Source: Actinoplanes couchii (GTDB lineage Bacteria; Actinomycetota; Actinomycetes; Mycobacteriales; Micromonosporaceae). From it: a stretch of DNA of 64,000 nucleotides. Below are positions 41,826 through 54,132 of this stretch, piece after piece. The stretch lies in contig NZ_BOMG01000033.1 of NCBI RefSeq assembly GCF_016862075.1, forward strand, positions 1 to 64,000, written 5' to 3'. The notes beneath the pieces are model-generated. The model had not been told where the DNA came from and searched no databases. It saw only the letters and a program-made list of their open reading frames with translations. A program made the position numbers and the translations under genes. Within the stretch, counting starts at the first letter, position 1. Each line of letters starts with the position of its first letter.

Positions 41826-43529
41826 TTGACCGCTCAACTTCTCATCGGCCCGGTGCTGCGGCGCGTCGACGGTGACCGCGCCACCCTCTGGATGGAGACC
41901 ACCGAGCCGGCGACGGTGCGGGTCGAGGTCGACCAGGCGGGTGCCGGGTCGGCACGGACCTTTTCGGCGTACGGCCACCACTACTCGATCGTCACGGTCG
42001 AGGGACTCGCTCCCGACTCGGCCAACACGTACCGCCTGTTCCTGGATGACCAGCAGGCCTGGCCGGAACCGGACGGGGAGTACCCGCCGCCGGTGATCCG
42101 CACCCGGGCCGCCGACGACCGGGACCAGCCGGTGTCGCTGATCTTCGGCTCGTGCCGGGAGGCGACCCCGCAGTCGAGCCGGCGCAACCTGCCGCCGGAC
42201 GCGCTGGACGCCTACTCCCGGCGGCTGATGGCCGATCCCGAGGCCCGGCCCGACCTGCTGGTGCTGCTCGGCGACCAGGTCTACGCGGACGAGACCTCGG
42301 CGAAGGTGCAGAAGTTCCTCAAGCGCCGCCGCAAGGCCGGTCACCAGGGTCCGGAGGACCAGGTGGTCACGTTCGAGGAGTACACCAAGCTGTATCTGGA
42401 GTCGTGGCGGGATCCCGAGGTGCGCTGGCTGTTCGCCACCGTGCCGAGCGTGATGATCTTCGACGACCACGAGATCATCGACGACTGGAACACCTCGTCG
42501 TCGTGGCGTGCCGACATGGCGAAAGAGCCGTGGTGGCGGGAACGGATCTCGGCCGGGCTCGCCTCGTACTGGATCTACCAGCACCTGGGCAACCTGAGCC
42601 CGGACGAGCTGGCCGCCGACCCGCTGCTGCAGAAGGTGACCTCGGTCGAGGACGCCACCGACCTGCTGCACGAGTTCGGGCTGCAGGTGGACGATCCGGA
42701 GGCCGCGGAGAACACCGACGTGCCGTACCAGTGGAGTTACGCCCTGGACATGGGCCGGACCCGCCTGGTGGTGCTGGACAACCGCTGCAACCGGGTGCTC
42801 ACCCCGGGCGCCCGGTCGATGCTGCCGGCCGCCGAGTGGAACTGGTTCGTCGACCAGGCCCACGGCGACTACGACCACCTGGTGATCGGGTCGTCGCTGC
42901 CGTGGCTGATGCCACCCGCCATCCACTACCTGGAGGCGTGGAACGAGCAGCTCGCCGAATCGCCGAACCCGCGGGCCGCCGCGTTCGGGGAGAAGGTGCG
43001 CCGGGCCTTCGACCTGGAGCACTGGGCCGCGTTCGGCAAGTCGTTCGCGGCCCTGGGCGAGCTGTTCCGCCGGCTCGGCGAGGGCCAGCTGGGCGAGGGC
43101 AAGCGGATCGGGGCCGGTGGCGCCTACGCCGCACCCGCCTCGATCAGCGTGCTCTCCGGCGACGTGCACCACTCCTACGTGGCCAGGGCCGACTTCGGGC
43201 ACGCCATGACCACGCCGGTCTACCAGCTCACCTGCTCACCGATCCACAACGAGGTGCCGCTGCCGATGCGGCCGCTGATGAAGATCGCGTGGTCGCGGGC
43301 GGTCGCCCAGGTGGCCCGGGGGCTGGCCCGGACCGGCTCGGTCCGCCGGCCGGACCTGCGCTGGAAACGGATGGCCAAGCCGTACTTCGGCAACGCCATC
43401 GGCACCCTGCGCCTGGACGGGCACCGGGCGTCCGCCCTGATCGAGGGCACCACGAAAGAGGGCGCCCTGCAGAACGTCGCGTCGGTGGACTACCACCCTC
43501 AGGACAGGTCGAGCACCTTGCGCAGATAG
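41826..43529 (+). CDS. PhoD-like metallophosphatase (alkaline phosphatase D family)
   Basis: A 567-residue metallophosphoesterase. After a beta-sandwich N-terminal domain ('GPVLRRVDGDRATLWMET') come the PhoD-type metal motifs 'LIFGSCREATPQ', 'VLLGDQVYADET', 'MIFDDHEIIDDWN' and 'ISVLSGDVHHSYV'. There is no Tat or Sec signal peptide, unlike secreted PhoD, so it is probably cytoplasmic. The start is TTG; no ATG or GTG fits before the conserved start, and agagga lies upstream. The last 31 nt overlap the convergent HAD gene. Confidence 0.85.
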   Translation: MTAQLLIGPVLRRVDGDRATLWMETTEPATVRVEVDQAGAGSARTFSAYGHHYSIVTVEGLAPDSANTYRLFLDDQQAWPEPDGEYPPPVIRTRAADDRDQPVSLIFGSCREATPQSSRRNLPPDALDAYSRRLMADPEARPDLLVLLGDQVYADETSAKVQKFLKRRRKAGHQGPEDQVVTFEEYTKLYLESWRDPEVRWLFATVPSVMIFDDHEIIDDWNTSSSWRADMAKEPWWRERISAGLASYWIYQHLGNLSPDELAADPLLQKVTSVEDATDLLHEFGLQVDDPEAAENTDVPYQWSYALDMGRTRLVVLDNRCNRVLTPGARSMLPAAEWNWFVDQAHGDYDHLVIGSSLPWLMPPAIHYLEAWNEQLAESPNPRAAAFGEKVRRAFDLEHWAAFGKSFAALGELFRRLGEGQLGEGKRIGAGGAYAAPASISVLSGDVHHSYVARADFGHAMTTPVYQLTCSPIHNEVPLPMRPLMKIAWSRAVAQVARGLARTGSVRRPDLRWKRMAKPYFGNAIGTLRLDGHRASALIEGTTKEGALQNVASVDYHPQDRSSTLRR

Positions 43530-44110
43530 GGCAGGTGCTCGGTTCCGGTCCAGCGGTAAGCGGGCAGCCCCGCGGACCGGGCACCGAGCACCACCCGGTC
43601 GTCGTCGTCCACGAAGAGCGCGTGTTTCGGCAGGACACCGAGCGCCTGGCAGGCCTTCTCGAAGTACTCCGGCGCCGGCTTGTGCACCTTCAGATCCCAC
43701 GAGTTGATCACCAGGTCGACCTCGCCGGTGAGCCCCAGCCGGTCGAGGTCGGCGGGCAGCAGGTCGGTGCCGTTGGTGGCGAGACCGACCTTCCGGCCGC
43801 CGGCCCGCACCTCGCGGACGAAGGCCAGCACGTCCGGGTCGGGTTCGCCGCGGTACTCCTGCCACGCGGCGACCGCCGCGACGGCCTCCGGCCCGTCCAG
43901 CGGCAGCCGGTCGGCGACCAGCTTCATCCACTCGGCGTGGGTGATCTCGCCGGCCATCGCGGGCTGGTAGATGTCCCACGACATCGAGGTCTCCAGGAAG
44001 GAGGCCGGTTTCAGGCCGTACTCCACCTCGACAGCGATCATCGGGGCCGGATCCCAGCGGCGCAGCACGCCGTCCAGGTCGATCAACAGGGCCTGGGCGC
44101 GGTCGCGCAT
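43499..44110 (-). CDS. HAD-superfamily hydrolase
   Basis: A 203-residue haloacid-dehalogenase-like phosphatase. Motif I is 'LLIDLDGVLRRWD' (Asp nucleophile), motif II lies in 'VGLATNGTDLLP', the Lys motif in 'DLKVHKPAPEYFE', and motif IV in 'ALFVDDDDRVVLGARSAG'. The helical cap domain (about 25-90) puts it in the subfamily I phosphatases. Substrate unknown. It sits 9 nt after smc on the same strand, so it may be co-transcribed, and its stop lies inside the 3' end of the convergent PhoD-like gene. Confidence 0.85.
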   Translation of the reverse strand: MRDRAQALLIDLDGVLRRWDPAPMIAVEVEYGLKPASFLETSMSWDIYQPAMAGEITHAEWMKLVADRLPLDGPEAVAAVAAWQEYRGEPDPDVLAFVREVRAGGRKVGLATNGTDLLPADLDRLGLTGEVDLVINSWDLKVHKPAPEYFEKACQALGVLPKHALFVDDDDRVVLGARSAGLPAYRWTGTEHLPYLRKVLDLS

Positions 44111-44119
44111 CTGGTTCCT

Positions 44120-47707
<3,588 letters not shown>

Positions 47708-47797
47708 GGATCTCCGAGTGGGTCGGCCGGAACGTCTGCTGGGACGCAGGCTACCCGTCAATGCTGCCGAGCAGCGGAATCACGTGGTCAAAAAGCT

Positions 47798-47825
47798 GCG
47801 CGCCGCCACGTGAGTGGAGGCGCGC
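47798..47825 (-). terminator. Intrinsic terminator of the small coiled-coil gene
   Basis: A 12-bp stem with one mismatch (arms gcgcgccgccac and gtggaggcgcgc) and a GTGA loop is followed on the minus strand by agcttttt. It has a real T-run, so it is one of the few classical Rho-independent terminators in the window. It lies about 80 nt after the coiled-coil gene and upstream of smc. Confidence 0.75.
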
Positions 47826-47902
47826 GATTTCTTCCGTACGGGGGATGTGAATGCCGACTGGTCACCCCGCAGCACCCTCCGGCATTCGGCGGGGGGCGTC
47901 TG

Positions 47903-48097
47903 TCAGGTCAGGGCGGGCTCGGTCAGCCGCGCGAACTCGTCGGCCTCGGCAGCAGCCGCGGCGAGACGGTCGTTCTCCGCCTGGAGACGGGTGACATCGA
48001 ACTCCAGGGCCTGGACCCGGGAACGCAGTCGGGTGACCTCGTCGAGGAGGCGCCGGTCGGGCGCCGCACCTACGTGGCCAAAGAGGGCCTTCGCCAT
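47903..48097 (-). CDS. Small actinobacterial coiled-coil protein
   Basis: A 64-residue protein beginning 'MAKALFGHVGAAPDRRLLDE' and continuing as one amphipathic helix with heptad spacing ('VTRLRSRVQALEFDVTRLQA'), then a short acidic tail ending EPALT. It resembles a small family I recall from streptomycetes that also starts MAKALLGYVG and ends EPALT, with no assigned function. I could not check this. The ATG has a good aaggag site. It has its own long upstream region and a strong terminator, so it is an independent transcript, perhaps abundant. Confidence 0.75.
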   Translation of the reverse strand: MAKALFGHVGAAPDRRLLDEVTRLRSRVQALEFDVTRLQAENDRLAAAAAEADEFARLTEPALT

Positions 48098-48729
48098 CGT
48101 GACTCCTTGTGACGCGTTGCGTCTCGTATTTTGTGTGTTGCGTTGCCGGAAAAGCCGGCCAACGTGGCGCCCAGTGCATTGATCAGTACGCAGTGTTGAT
48201 CTCAAGTGCGAACTGGCACACCAAACACTCAAGGGCACGCATGAGCGCAGAAACCCGCCGGAGAAACCACGGGAATCTGATAGGTGCAAGAGCTCAAACC
48301 CCGATCGAACAGGGGCATGAGTGGGCGCGACTGGCGACAACTCCATAGTCCGCTGATACCCATCCTCCGTCAAGCCGAGGCCGTGCCGGTTGCCCACTTC
48401 AGCTCAGTGAATCACGCCACCAGGGCACCTCATCAGGCCTTATACAACTTTTGGGGGCATGTCGATCTCGTCGAGGGTAGCCCGTTTTTGCAAGATCTGA
48501 TGCGGGTGTCCGCTTCGCATCACTCCCGTCCGGCAACCGGATCGCTACGGTCCGGCGCACTATCGGCGGACCGCATCCGGACGATCACACAAAGGATCGG
48601 CGCGACATCGATGCGGCCACACCGCGCCCGGATCACGCCGGCCGGTCGTGAATCCCGCCCGCCTGTCGCGGCCTTTCGGGCATAAACGGGCAAAGACGGC
48701 TGACAAATAGGCTGAAAAGGTGCGTAATT
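48098..48729. other. 632-nt intergenic region, AT-richer than its surroundings
   Basis: It separates the coiled-coil gene from the PelF-like gene, which diverge, so it must carry both promoters. Short frames exist, but none has a ribosome-binding site, codon bias or recognisable motif. AT-rich patches such as cttatacaacttttggggg and ctgacaaataggctgaaaag stand out. I see no reliable -35/-10 pair, tRNA or palindrome over 7 bp. Confidence 0.5.
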
Positions 48730-50307
48730 GTGTCGCCTAGCCGACATGCTCCGGTAACTTCGGCCGGTTGTGTCGTTGCCCCCAGCGTGAATCCGACCCC
48801 GTCGCGCGAGCGCATCTGCCTGCTCACCGGTGGCGGGTACCCGTACCGGCGGGACGCCCTCGGTGGATGGTGCCGGACCCTGGTGGAGGGGCTGCGCCGC
48901 TTCCACTTCGAGTTGCTGACCGTCACGGACCGTGAACCTCCGTCCGCTCCGGCGTACCCCCTGCCCCTCCACGTCGCCTCGGCCCGTGCCGTCGCGCTGG
49001 GCCACGACCAGGCCCGCTCCGACCGCCGCCGCGGCAGCTCCCCGGACGGCGCCGCCGACGCCGCGGCCCTGCTCTGCCGGGGCCTGGTCAGCGATGATCC
49101 CCCGGTCGCCGCCCTGTTCACCGACGGGCTACGACGCGTCGCCGGACTGTGCCGGCCGGACGGCCCGGAGGTCGACGCCACCCCGCTGGCCGCCCTCCCG
49201 CTCACCGAGGCGCTGCTGGAGGCCTGGCGGCAACGACCGGACCGGGCGCCGCTGCCCCGGCTCAGCGTGCGCGACGCCCGGACCGCGGCCACCCTGCTCC
49301 GGCACGCCCTGCGCGCGGTCGCCGTACCGCTGCCCGAGGTCGACCTGGTGCACTGCGTCGGCGGGACGACACCGCTGCTCGCGGCACTGGCCGGGCAGTG
49401 GCGCACCGGGACACCGCTGCTGCTCACCGAGGCGCGCGCGGCGGTGCTCCGGCAGCGGCCCGCCGAGGACCGGCTGTCCACCGGGGTCCGTACCGTGCTG
49501 CGCCGGTTCCGCCGGGCGGTGACCCGCACCGGGTACGCCGAGGCCACCCTGATCGCGCCGCTCAGCGCCTACCACCACGGCTGGGCGCTGGAGCACGGCG
49601 CGGTCCCGGCCCGGCTCGTGCAGGTGCCCGCCGGGGTGGACCCGCGCGAGTACCCGGGCGCCGCCGAACCGGACGGGCCACCGACCGTGGTGTGGGCCGG
49701 CAGCGGCGCACCGGACAGCGGGCTGAACCTGATGCTGGACGCGTTCACCGAGGTCGCGGCGGCCCTGCCGGGTGCCGTGCTGCACCTGGTCGGGGTGACC
49801 GCCGCCCACGAGGAGCACTGCGCCGAGCAGATCGAACGGACCGGGCTGGGCCGGGCGGTCCGGATGCACCCGCTGCCCGCCGACCCCCGGGACCGGTACA
49901 CCGTCGGGCAGGTGGTGGCCCACGTGCCGGGCCCGGCCGACCCGCCGTACCGCCTGGTGGAGGCCATGATGTCGGGCCGCGCCGTGGTCGGCGTGGACAT
50001 CGGGCCGGCCGGCGAGACGCTCGGCGACACCGGGATCCTGGTGCCCGCCGGGGATCCCGCCGAACTGGCGATAGCGGTCGTCGCGCTGCTGCGGTCCCCG
50101 CCGCGGAGACGGTCGCTCGGCGAGGCGGCCCGCCGCCGGGCCCTCACCCGTTACACCGTCGACCGGGTCACCCGGGTGTACGGCGCTCTCTACACCGACC
50201 TCGCCGCGGCGCCCCCGGCCGAGGCCTTCGACCTGGCGCTGACCATTCCCGCGCCCCGGACCACACCGCCGGCGACCCTCCGCTGGCTGACTCGGGAGAC
50301 CTCATGA
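48730..50307 (+). CDS. PelF-like GT4 glycosyltransferase
   Basis: A 525-residue GT-B enzyme with the PelF layout. The N-terminal DUF3492-type domain starts 'RICLLTGGGYPYRRDALGGW', compared with 'LEGTYPYVSGGVSSW' in PelF. Then come 'DLVHCVGGTTPLLAALAGQW', 'TPLLLTEARAAVLRQR', 'ATLIAPLSAYHHGWALEHGA' and 'TVVWAGSGAPDSGLNLMLDA', each aligning with a PelF block. PelF polymerises UDP-GalNAc/GlcNAc-type donors in the cytoplasm. The first Glu of the GT4 EX7E motif is Ala here ('ADPPYRLVEAM'). The GTG start has aaaagg upstream; a GTG 57 nt later lacks a site. Overlaps the next gene by ATGA. Confidence 0.82.
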   Translation: MSPSRHAPVTSAGCVVAPSVNPTPSRERICLLTGGGYPYRRDALGGWCRTLVEGLRRFHFELLTVTDREPPSAPAYPLPLHVASARAVALGHDQARSDRRRGSSPDGAADAAALLCRGLVSDDPPVAALFTDGLRRVAGLCRPDGPEVDATPLAALPLTEALLEAWRQRPDRAPLPRLSVRDARTAATLLRHALRAVAVPLPEVDLVHCVGGTTPLLAALAGQWRTGTPLLLTEARAAVLRQRPAEDRLSTGVRTVLRRFRRAVTRTGYAEATLIAPLSAYHHGWALEHGAVPARLVQVPAGVDPREYPGAAEPDGPPTVVWAGSGAPDSGLNLMLDAFTEVAAALPGAVLHLVGVTAAHEEHCAEQIERTGLGRAVRMHPLPADPRDRYTVGQVVAHVPGPADPPYRLVEAMMSGRAVVGVDIGPAGETLGDTGILVPAGDPAELAIAVVALLRSPPRRRSLGEAARRRALTRYTVDRVTRVYGALYTDLAAAPPAEAFDLALTIPAPRTTPPATLRWLTRETS

Positions 50308-51989
50308 CCGTCACTCCCCCGCGCGAGACGGGCGGCGCCGTCACCCGGTCCGCCCGCAACCGCAACCGGCGGCGTCTCAACGCCTCCTCCTCGGCCTCGC
50401 CCGAGAACCGGCACACACCTGTCAACCAGGCGGATCCGGCGCCGGCCCGGCGCAGCGGGAAACACGCCGCCGAGGAGCCGTTCGCCGCCGCCGGATTCAC
50501 CGACGTCGGGTTCCCGGCGCCGGTGTGGGATCCGTGGACCACCGACCCCGGGCAGGCCGGGCCACCGGACGGCCGCACCGATCCGCTGGACGGGCCGGCC
50601 TTTCAAAAACACGACGACGACCTGATCTTCCCGTACGACGACAGCCCGGCCACGTGGAACGAGGGCACCCCGGCGGGCGGCACCGGGGAACGCGAACGGG
50701 CCTGGGACGCCTGGTCCCGGACGTCCACCGACGAGGAGCCGCTGCCCAGCCTCGACGAGGACCCGGTCGTACCGGCGCAGTCCGAAGGGGGTTTCCAGGA
50801 CCGTGGCCGGTGGGCACACGCCCGGCGCACCCACAGCGTCTACCTGCGGACCGCGGTGGTCCGCTGCGCCCTCTACCTGGGACCGCTGAGCGTCGCGGTG
50901 GCCGCGGCGGAACCACTGGGCCGGGTGGCCTGGCCGGTGACCGCGCTGATGCTGTTCTTCGGCTGGACCGCCGCCCAGGGCCTGACCAGCGTCGGGGTGA
51001 GCCTCGCCGGCCGGGGCAAACGGTCGGCCGCGGCCCGGGTGGTGGCCGCCGGGTTCGCCGCCATGATCGGGCTGTGGTGCGCGCTGGTGTGGGTCGCCCC
51101 CGAACAGGTGCTCGGGCCGGACCGGGCGCTGGCCGCCACCGTCGGCGTCTGCGGGCTGCTCACCCTCGCCACCGTGACCGTCGCCCTGGTCACCCGGGCG
51201 GAGAGTTCGGTCGCCGGCTGGTTCACCCCGTGCTGGCTGCTCGCCGCCGCGGCGATGGCCGACGCCGCCGGACTCGCCGAGGCCGCGCTGGTGCCGGTCG
51301 AGACGATGCTCCCGGCCGCCATCGTGGCGACCGCGGTCCGCGCCTTCCGGCCCGCCGTGCTCACCGCCGGCCGCGCCCGTGTCCCCCGCCTCACCCCGGC
51401 CGAGCACCGGCGCGGGGTGGCGCACGCGGTCGTCGGCGCCGCCCAGGCGGTCTGCGTGACCCTGCTGTGGCAGGGCTGCCCGGCGGTGATGCCGCTGCCG
51501 GTGGCACCGCTGCTGCTGGCCGTACCGCTGATGGAAGGCCTGATCGGCTGGCACACCGCGCGGGTCGACGCCGCGCTGGACTCGGCCGAGAGCACCCAGC
51601 AGTTCGACAGGCACGTCCGCAACATCACCGCGATCACCCTGGCCGCGCTGGTGCCGCCGTTCGCCGCCGGATGCGGGCTGCTGGTCGCCGCGTACCGGCT
51701 GCCCGCCGGGCTGGCCGACCTGCCCGTGGCCCGCGAAGCGGTCCTGGCGCTCGCCGCCGGCACCCTGCTCAGCGGCATCTTCGCGATCACCTTCCTGCTG
51801 GCCGCCCGGTCCCGGCACGGCATCGCCGCGACCCTGGCCGGCATCCCGCCGCTCGCCGCCACGGCGCTGGCCCTGTTCGCCGCACCGGCCGGGCTGCTGC
51901 CCGCCACCGTCGCGCTGCTCGCCGCCACCCACCTGGCCGGCCTGATCATCGTCGCCCTGACCGCCGCCGACCTCCGGAGGACGCCGTGA
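50304..51989 (+). CDS. Polytopic membrane protein with disordered N-terminus, PelG-like position
   Basis: A 561-residue protein. Residues 1-165 are low-complexity and polar (Arg/Asn/Ser then Asp/Pro/Gly-rich), probably cytoplasmic and disordered. The remaining ~390 residues form about 12 hydrophobic helices, beginning 'HSVYLRTAVVRCALYLGPLS' and ending 'LAATHLAGLIIVALTAADLR'. I recognise no family by sequence. Its length, topology and place directly after a PelF-like gene match PelG, the Wzx-like Pel exporter, but without sequence evidence this is inference. It overlaps both neighbours by 4 nt, so the three products are made together. Confidence 0.65.
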   Translation: MTVTPPRETGGAVTRSARNRNRRRLNASSSASPENRHTPVNQADPAPARRSGKHAAEEPFAAAGFTDVGFPAPVWDPWTTDPGQAGPPDGRTDPLDGPAFQKHDDDLIFPYDDSPATWNEGTPAGGTGERERAWDAWSRTSTDEEPLPSLDEDPVVPAQSEGGFQDRGRWAHARRTHSVYLRTAVVRCALYLGPLSVAVAAAEPLGRVAWPVTALMLFFGWTAAQGLTSVGVSLAGRGKRSAAARVVAAGFAAMIGLWCALVWVAPEQVLGPDRALAATVGVCGLLTLATVTVALVTRAESSVAGWFTPCWLLAAAAMADAAGLAEAALVPVETMLPAAIVATAVRAFRPAVLTAGRARVPRLTPAEHRRGVAHAVVGAAQAVCVTLLWQGCPAVMPLPVAPLLLAVPLMEGLIGWHTARVDAALDSAESTQQFDRHVRNITAITLAALVPPFAAGCGLLVAAYRLPAGLADLPVAREAVLALAAGTLLSGIFAITFLLAARSRHGIAATLAGIPPLAATALALFAAPAGLLPATVALLAATHLAGLIIVALTAADLRRTP

Positions 51990-52543
51990 AGACCCTGTTC
52001 CCCCCGTACGCCCACCCGTCGCAGGAACTGGAACTGGACGCCGAGACCTGGATCGTCAGGCAACAGCCCGGCGACCGCCGCAGCCTGCACCAGGCCCTCG
52101 GCCGCATCGACCTGGACTGGGGCAGCAGATCCCTCGCCGACGTGCTGGCCGACGTGGACGCGTGGCGCGCCGACGGCGTCGAGGGCCTCTTCCTGGACCG
52201 CGCCCCCGCCGGATCCGGCGGCGTCGGCCCGGTAGCCCTGACCGTCCGCCTGGCGGCCCGGCGCGGCCTGCACCGGGTGGTGATCAATCCCGGTGTGCCG
52301 ACCCATCCCCTCTACCGGGACCTGGGCGTCCGGATCTGCACCTTCGAAGGCCCGTGGTCGTCCTACCAGAGCTGGGACGGCGACGGGGTACGCCCCGGCG
52401 ACGGCCACATCGTGCACGGGGTGCCCGCACCGCTGCTCACCGCCGCCCGCCGCCTGATGGGCCGCAGAGGCGCCGGTTTCGGCCTGGCCACCGACGCGTC
52501 CCCCCGGCGCGGCGCCGAACACGCCGGCCAGGCCGCGGCCTGA
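51986..52543 (+). CDS. Spherulin-4-like putative glycoside hydrolase
   Basis: A 185-residue protein of the spherulation-specific family 4/Sph3-like TIM-barrel group. Diagnostic blocks are 'WGSRSLADVLADVDAWRADG', 'VEGLFLDRAPAG', 'HRVVINPGVPTHPLYRDLGV' and 'ICTFEGPWSSYQSW'. The acidic residues in the FLD and FEG segments match conserved positions of that family. Characterised relatives cut GalNAc-containing exopolysaccharides (Sph3 in fungi, the PelA hydrolase domain more distantly). There is no signal peptide, and the first ~40 barrel residues are diverged or missing. GTG start overlapping the membrane-protein stop, with ggagg upstream. Confidence 0.75.
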   Translation: MKTLFPPYAHPSQELELDAETWIVRQQPGDRRSLHQALGRIDLDWGSRSLADVLADVDAWRADGVEGLFLDRAPAGSGGVGPVALTVRLAARRGLHRVVINPGVPTHPLYRDLGVRICTFEGPWSSYQSWDGDGVRPGDGHIVHGVPAPLLTAARRLMGRRGAGFGLATDASPRRGAEHAGQAAA

Positions 52544-53064
52544 AACCTTTCCCGCGCGGGTACGCCCACCCGCGCGGGATCCGCCCCTCCAGCAGCACCA
52601 CCGACAGCTCGGGTGCCCGGGCACGCCCACCCGCGCCGGATCCGCCCCGCGCCCGCCCTCTCGCCCGCGCCCTCGACTTTCGATCGGCGCTCACCGCGCG
52701 GCCCTCACCTCTTTGACGGGCCTAGCCTTGCGCGCCGCGCCCCTCGCCATTTCGGCCGTCGCGCACCTCAACCTGCGCCCCCTCGCCTTTGGGCCGCCGC
52801 TCACCCGCGGCCGGGCCTCGCGCCCTTGCCCCGCATCGCGCACTTCAGCCTGTACTCCTTGCCTTTGGGCCGCCGCTCACCCCGCACCCCACGGCCGTGC
52901 CCTGCATCGCGCACCTCACCCCGCGCCCCTCGCCTTTGGGCCGCCGCTTACCCCGCACCCCACGGCCGTGCCCTGCGTCGCGCACCTCAACCTGCGCCCC
53001 TCGCTCTTGGAGCCGGCGCTCACCCCGAGTCCCTCGCCCCGCGACCGTGCCTGCCTTGCGGTCC
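52544..53064. repeat. Non-coding degenerate tandem-repeat tract
   Basis: This 521-nt gap is almost entirely C-rich repeats. A unit of 71-76 nt starting gcctttgggccgccgct recurs at about 52785, 52861 and 52932, with a decayed fourth copy near 53001; each contains ccccacggccgtgccctgc-like and tcgcgcacctcaacctgcgc-like blocks. Upstream, a 25-nt block (acgcccacccgcgcNggatc...) appears twice 62 nt apart. Unit lengths are not multiples of three and no frame stays coherent, so I treat it as non-coding. Confidence 0.75.
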
Positions 53065-53976
53065 TTACTTCTTCACCGAGCCGGTGCTGGTGCCGGAGTC
53101 GCGGTGGGAGAAGCAGAGGACGTCCGGTTCGTCGTATCCGGTGGCCGTCACCTGGGCCACGTACAGGTTGGGCTCGCTGTCGTCCTCGGGCGCGGGGGTT
53201 CCGGTGTAGGTCTGGTAGAGCTTCCGGCAGCCCTCATCGGCCGCGGTGAGCCGGTCGGCGGTACCGGCCGGGACCTGGAAGACACCGACCACCTCGCTGC
53301 TGTGCGCCGCCGAGCAGGGCACCGCGTCGATCCGGCTGCCCTTCTGCGCGTCCAGATCCGTGACACAGTCACCGACCTTCAGCGCGGTGACCTCGATCGA
53401 CCGCTCGCCCCGGAGGACTCCGGCGTCGTCACGCACCGGATCGGTGGCCTCCCGGAAGATGGCAAGCCCGACAAGCCCGATGAAGAAGACCAGGTAGAGC
53501 CCGGAAATGATCACCGCGGCGATGCCGTAGTTCCGGCCCCGCCGGTCACCGTTACGGCGACTCTGCACGATCCCGACGATCCCGAGAACCATCCCGACCA
53601 CGCCGAACACACAGCCGAACATCGCTGCGACCAGCCCAGCGATCGACAGCCCGTTGGTCTTGCCGTTCCACTGCGGCCCAGCAGGCGGCGGAGCGTAGTA
53701 GGCAGGCGGCGGAGGCGTCCCACCGAACCCCGCGGGAGGCGGCCCATCAAAGCCCACGGGCGGCGGCCCGCCAAAACCCGCAGGAGCAGGCCCACCAAAG
53801 CCGGCGGGAGGAGGCCCGTCAAAGCCGGCGGGAGGAGGCCCGTCAAAGCCGGCGGGGGGCGCTGGGTAAGCCTGCGGAGGTGTTACTTCGGAGGCCGACG
53901 GAGGTGGTATGTCGGAGGGCGACGACGGCGACGGATCCTCGCCACCGGGCCGGTTTTGCTGACCGTGTTGTTCCAC
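53065..53976 (-). CDS. DUF4190/septum-formation family membrane protein (copy 1)
   Basis: A 303-residue protein. Residues 1-100 are Pro/Gly-rich with repeats of the type PPPAGFDG. Two transmembrane helices of the DUF4190 kind follow: 'GLSIAGLVAAMFGCVFGVV' and 'NYGIAAVIISGLYLVFFIG'. The external domain 'LKVGDCVTDLDAQKG', 'VPCSAAHSSEVVGVFQVPAG' and 'GCRKLYQTYTG' is the septum-formation (PF13845-type) domain with its conserved cysteines. The molecular role is unknown; related proteins are linked to septation only by annotation. The GTG start has a short leader behind a TATA-like promoter. A paralogue lies immediately upstream. Confidence 0.82.
   Translation of the reverse strand: MEQHGQQNRPGGEDPSPSSPSDIPPPSASEVTPPQAYPAPPAGFDGPPPAGFDGPPPAGFGGPAPAGFGGPPPVGFDGPPPAGFGGTPPPPAYYAPPPAGPQWNGKTNGLSIAGLVAAMFGCVFGVVGMVLGIVGIVQSRRNGDRRGRNYGIAAVIISGLYLVFFIGLVGLAIFREATDPVRDDAGVLRGERSIEVTALKVGDCVTDLDAQKGSRIDAVPCSAAHSSEVVGVFQVPAGTADRLTAADEGCRKLYQTYTGTPAPEDDSEPNLYVAQVTATGYDEPDVLCFSHRDSGTSTGSVKK
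53797..53844. repeat. 24-nt minisatellite in septum-formation copy 1
   Basis: Two identical 24-nt units stand head to tail and decayed copies flank them on both sides over about 53725-53868. They encode the eight-residue Pro-Pro-Ala-Gly-Phe-Asp/Gly repeat of the cytoplasmic N-terminus. Confidence 0.8.
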
Positions 53977-53985
53977 CGGCGCACC

Positions 53986-54015
53986 TTATAAAGGCGATCT
54001 TCGCACCGCTGTCCG
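53986..54015 (-). promoter_or_regulatory. Promoter of septum-formation copy 1
   Basis: On the minus strand CGGACA is followed after 18 nt by TTATAA, ending 9 nt before the GTG. The same arrangement precedes the paralogue, which supports function. The 5' leader would be only a few nt. Confidence 0.5.
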
Positions 54016-54132
54016 GTTCTCAGTGACCATCACCACCGCCTCCGGCTCGGGGATCGCAACCGCCCCTGCCCGGGCAGCCTCGCCCTGACCCGGCTTGTCG
54101 CGGTTCGCCTGGCCAGGTTCCGGATGCACGAA

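Noticed and set aside
48109..48685. Two plus-strand frames of 79 and 133 codons in the long gap before the PelF-like gene
   Set aside because: No start signal, mixed codon use and no recognisable motif; treated as intergenic.
52785..53060. CRISPR-like appearance of regularly spaced repeats
   Set aside because: Copies are diverged along their whole length, there are no unique spacers of constant size, and no cas genes are present.
52613..53249. Overlapping Ala/Pro/Arg-rich frames across the tandem-repeat tract
   Set aside because: Repeat units of 71-76 nt shift frame between copies, so no single protein repeat results.
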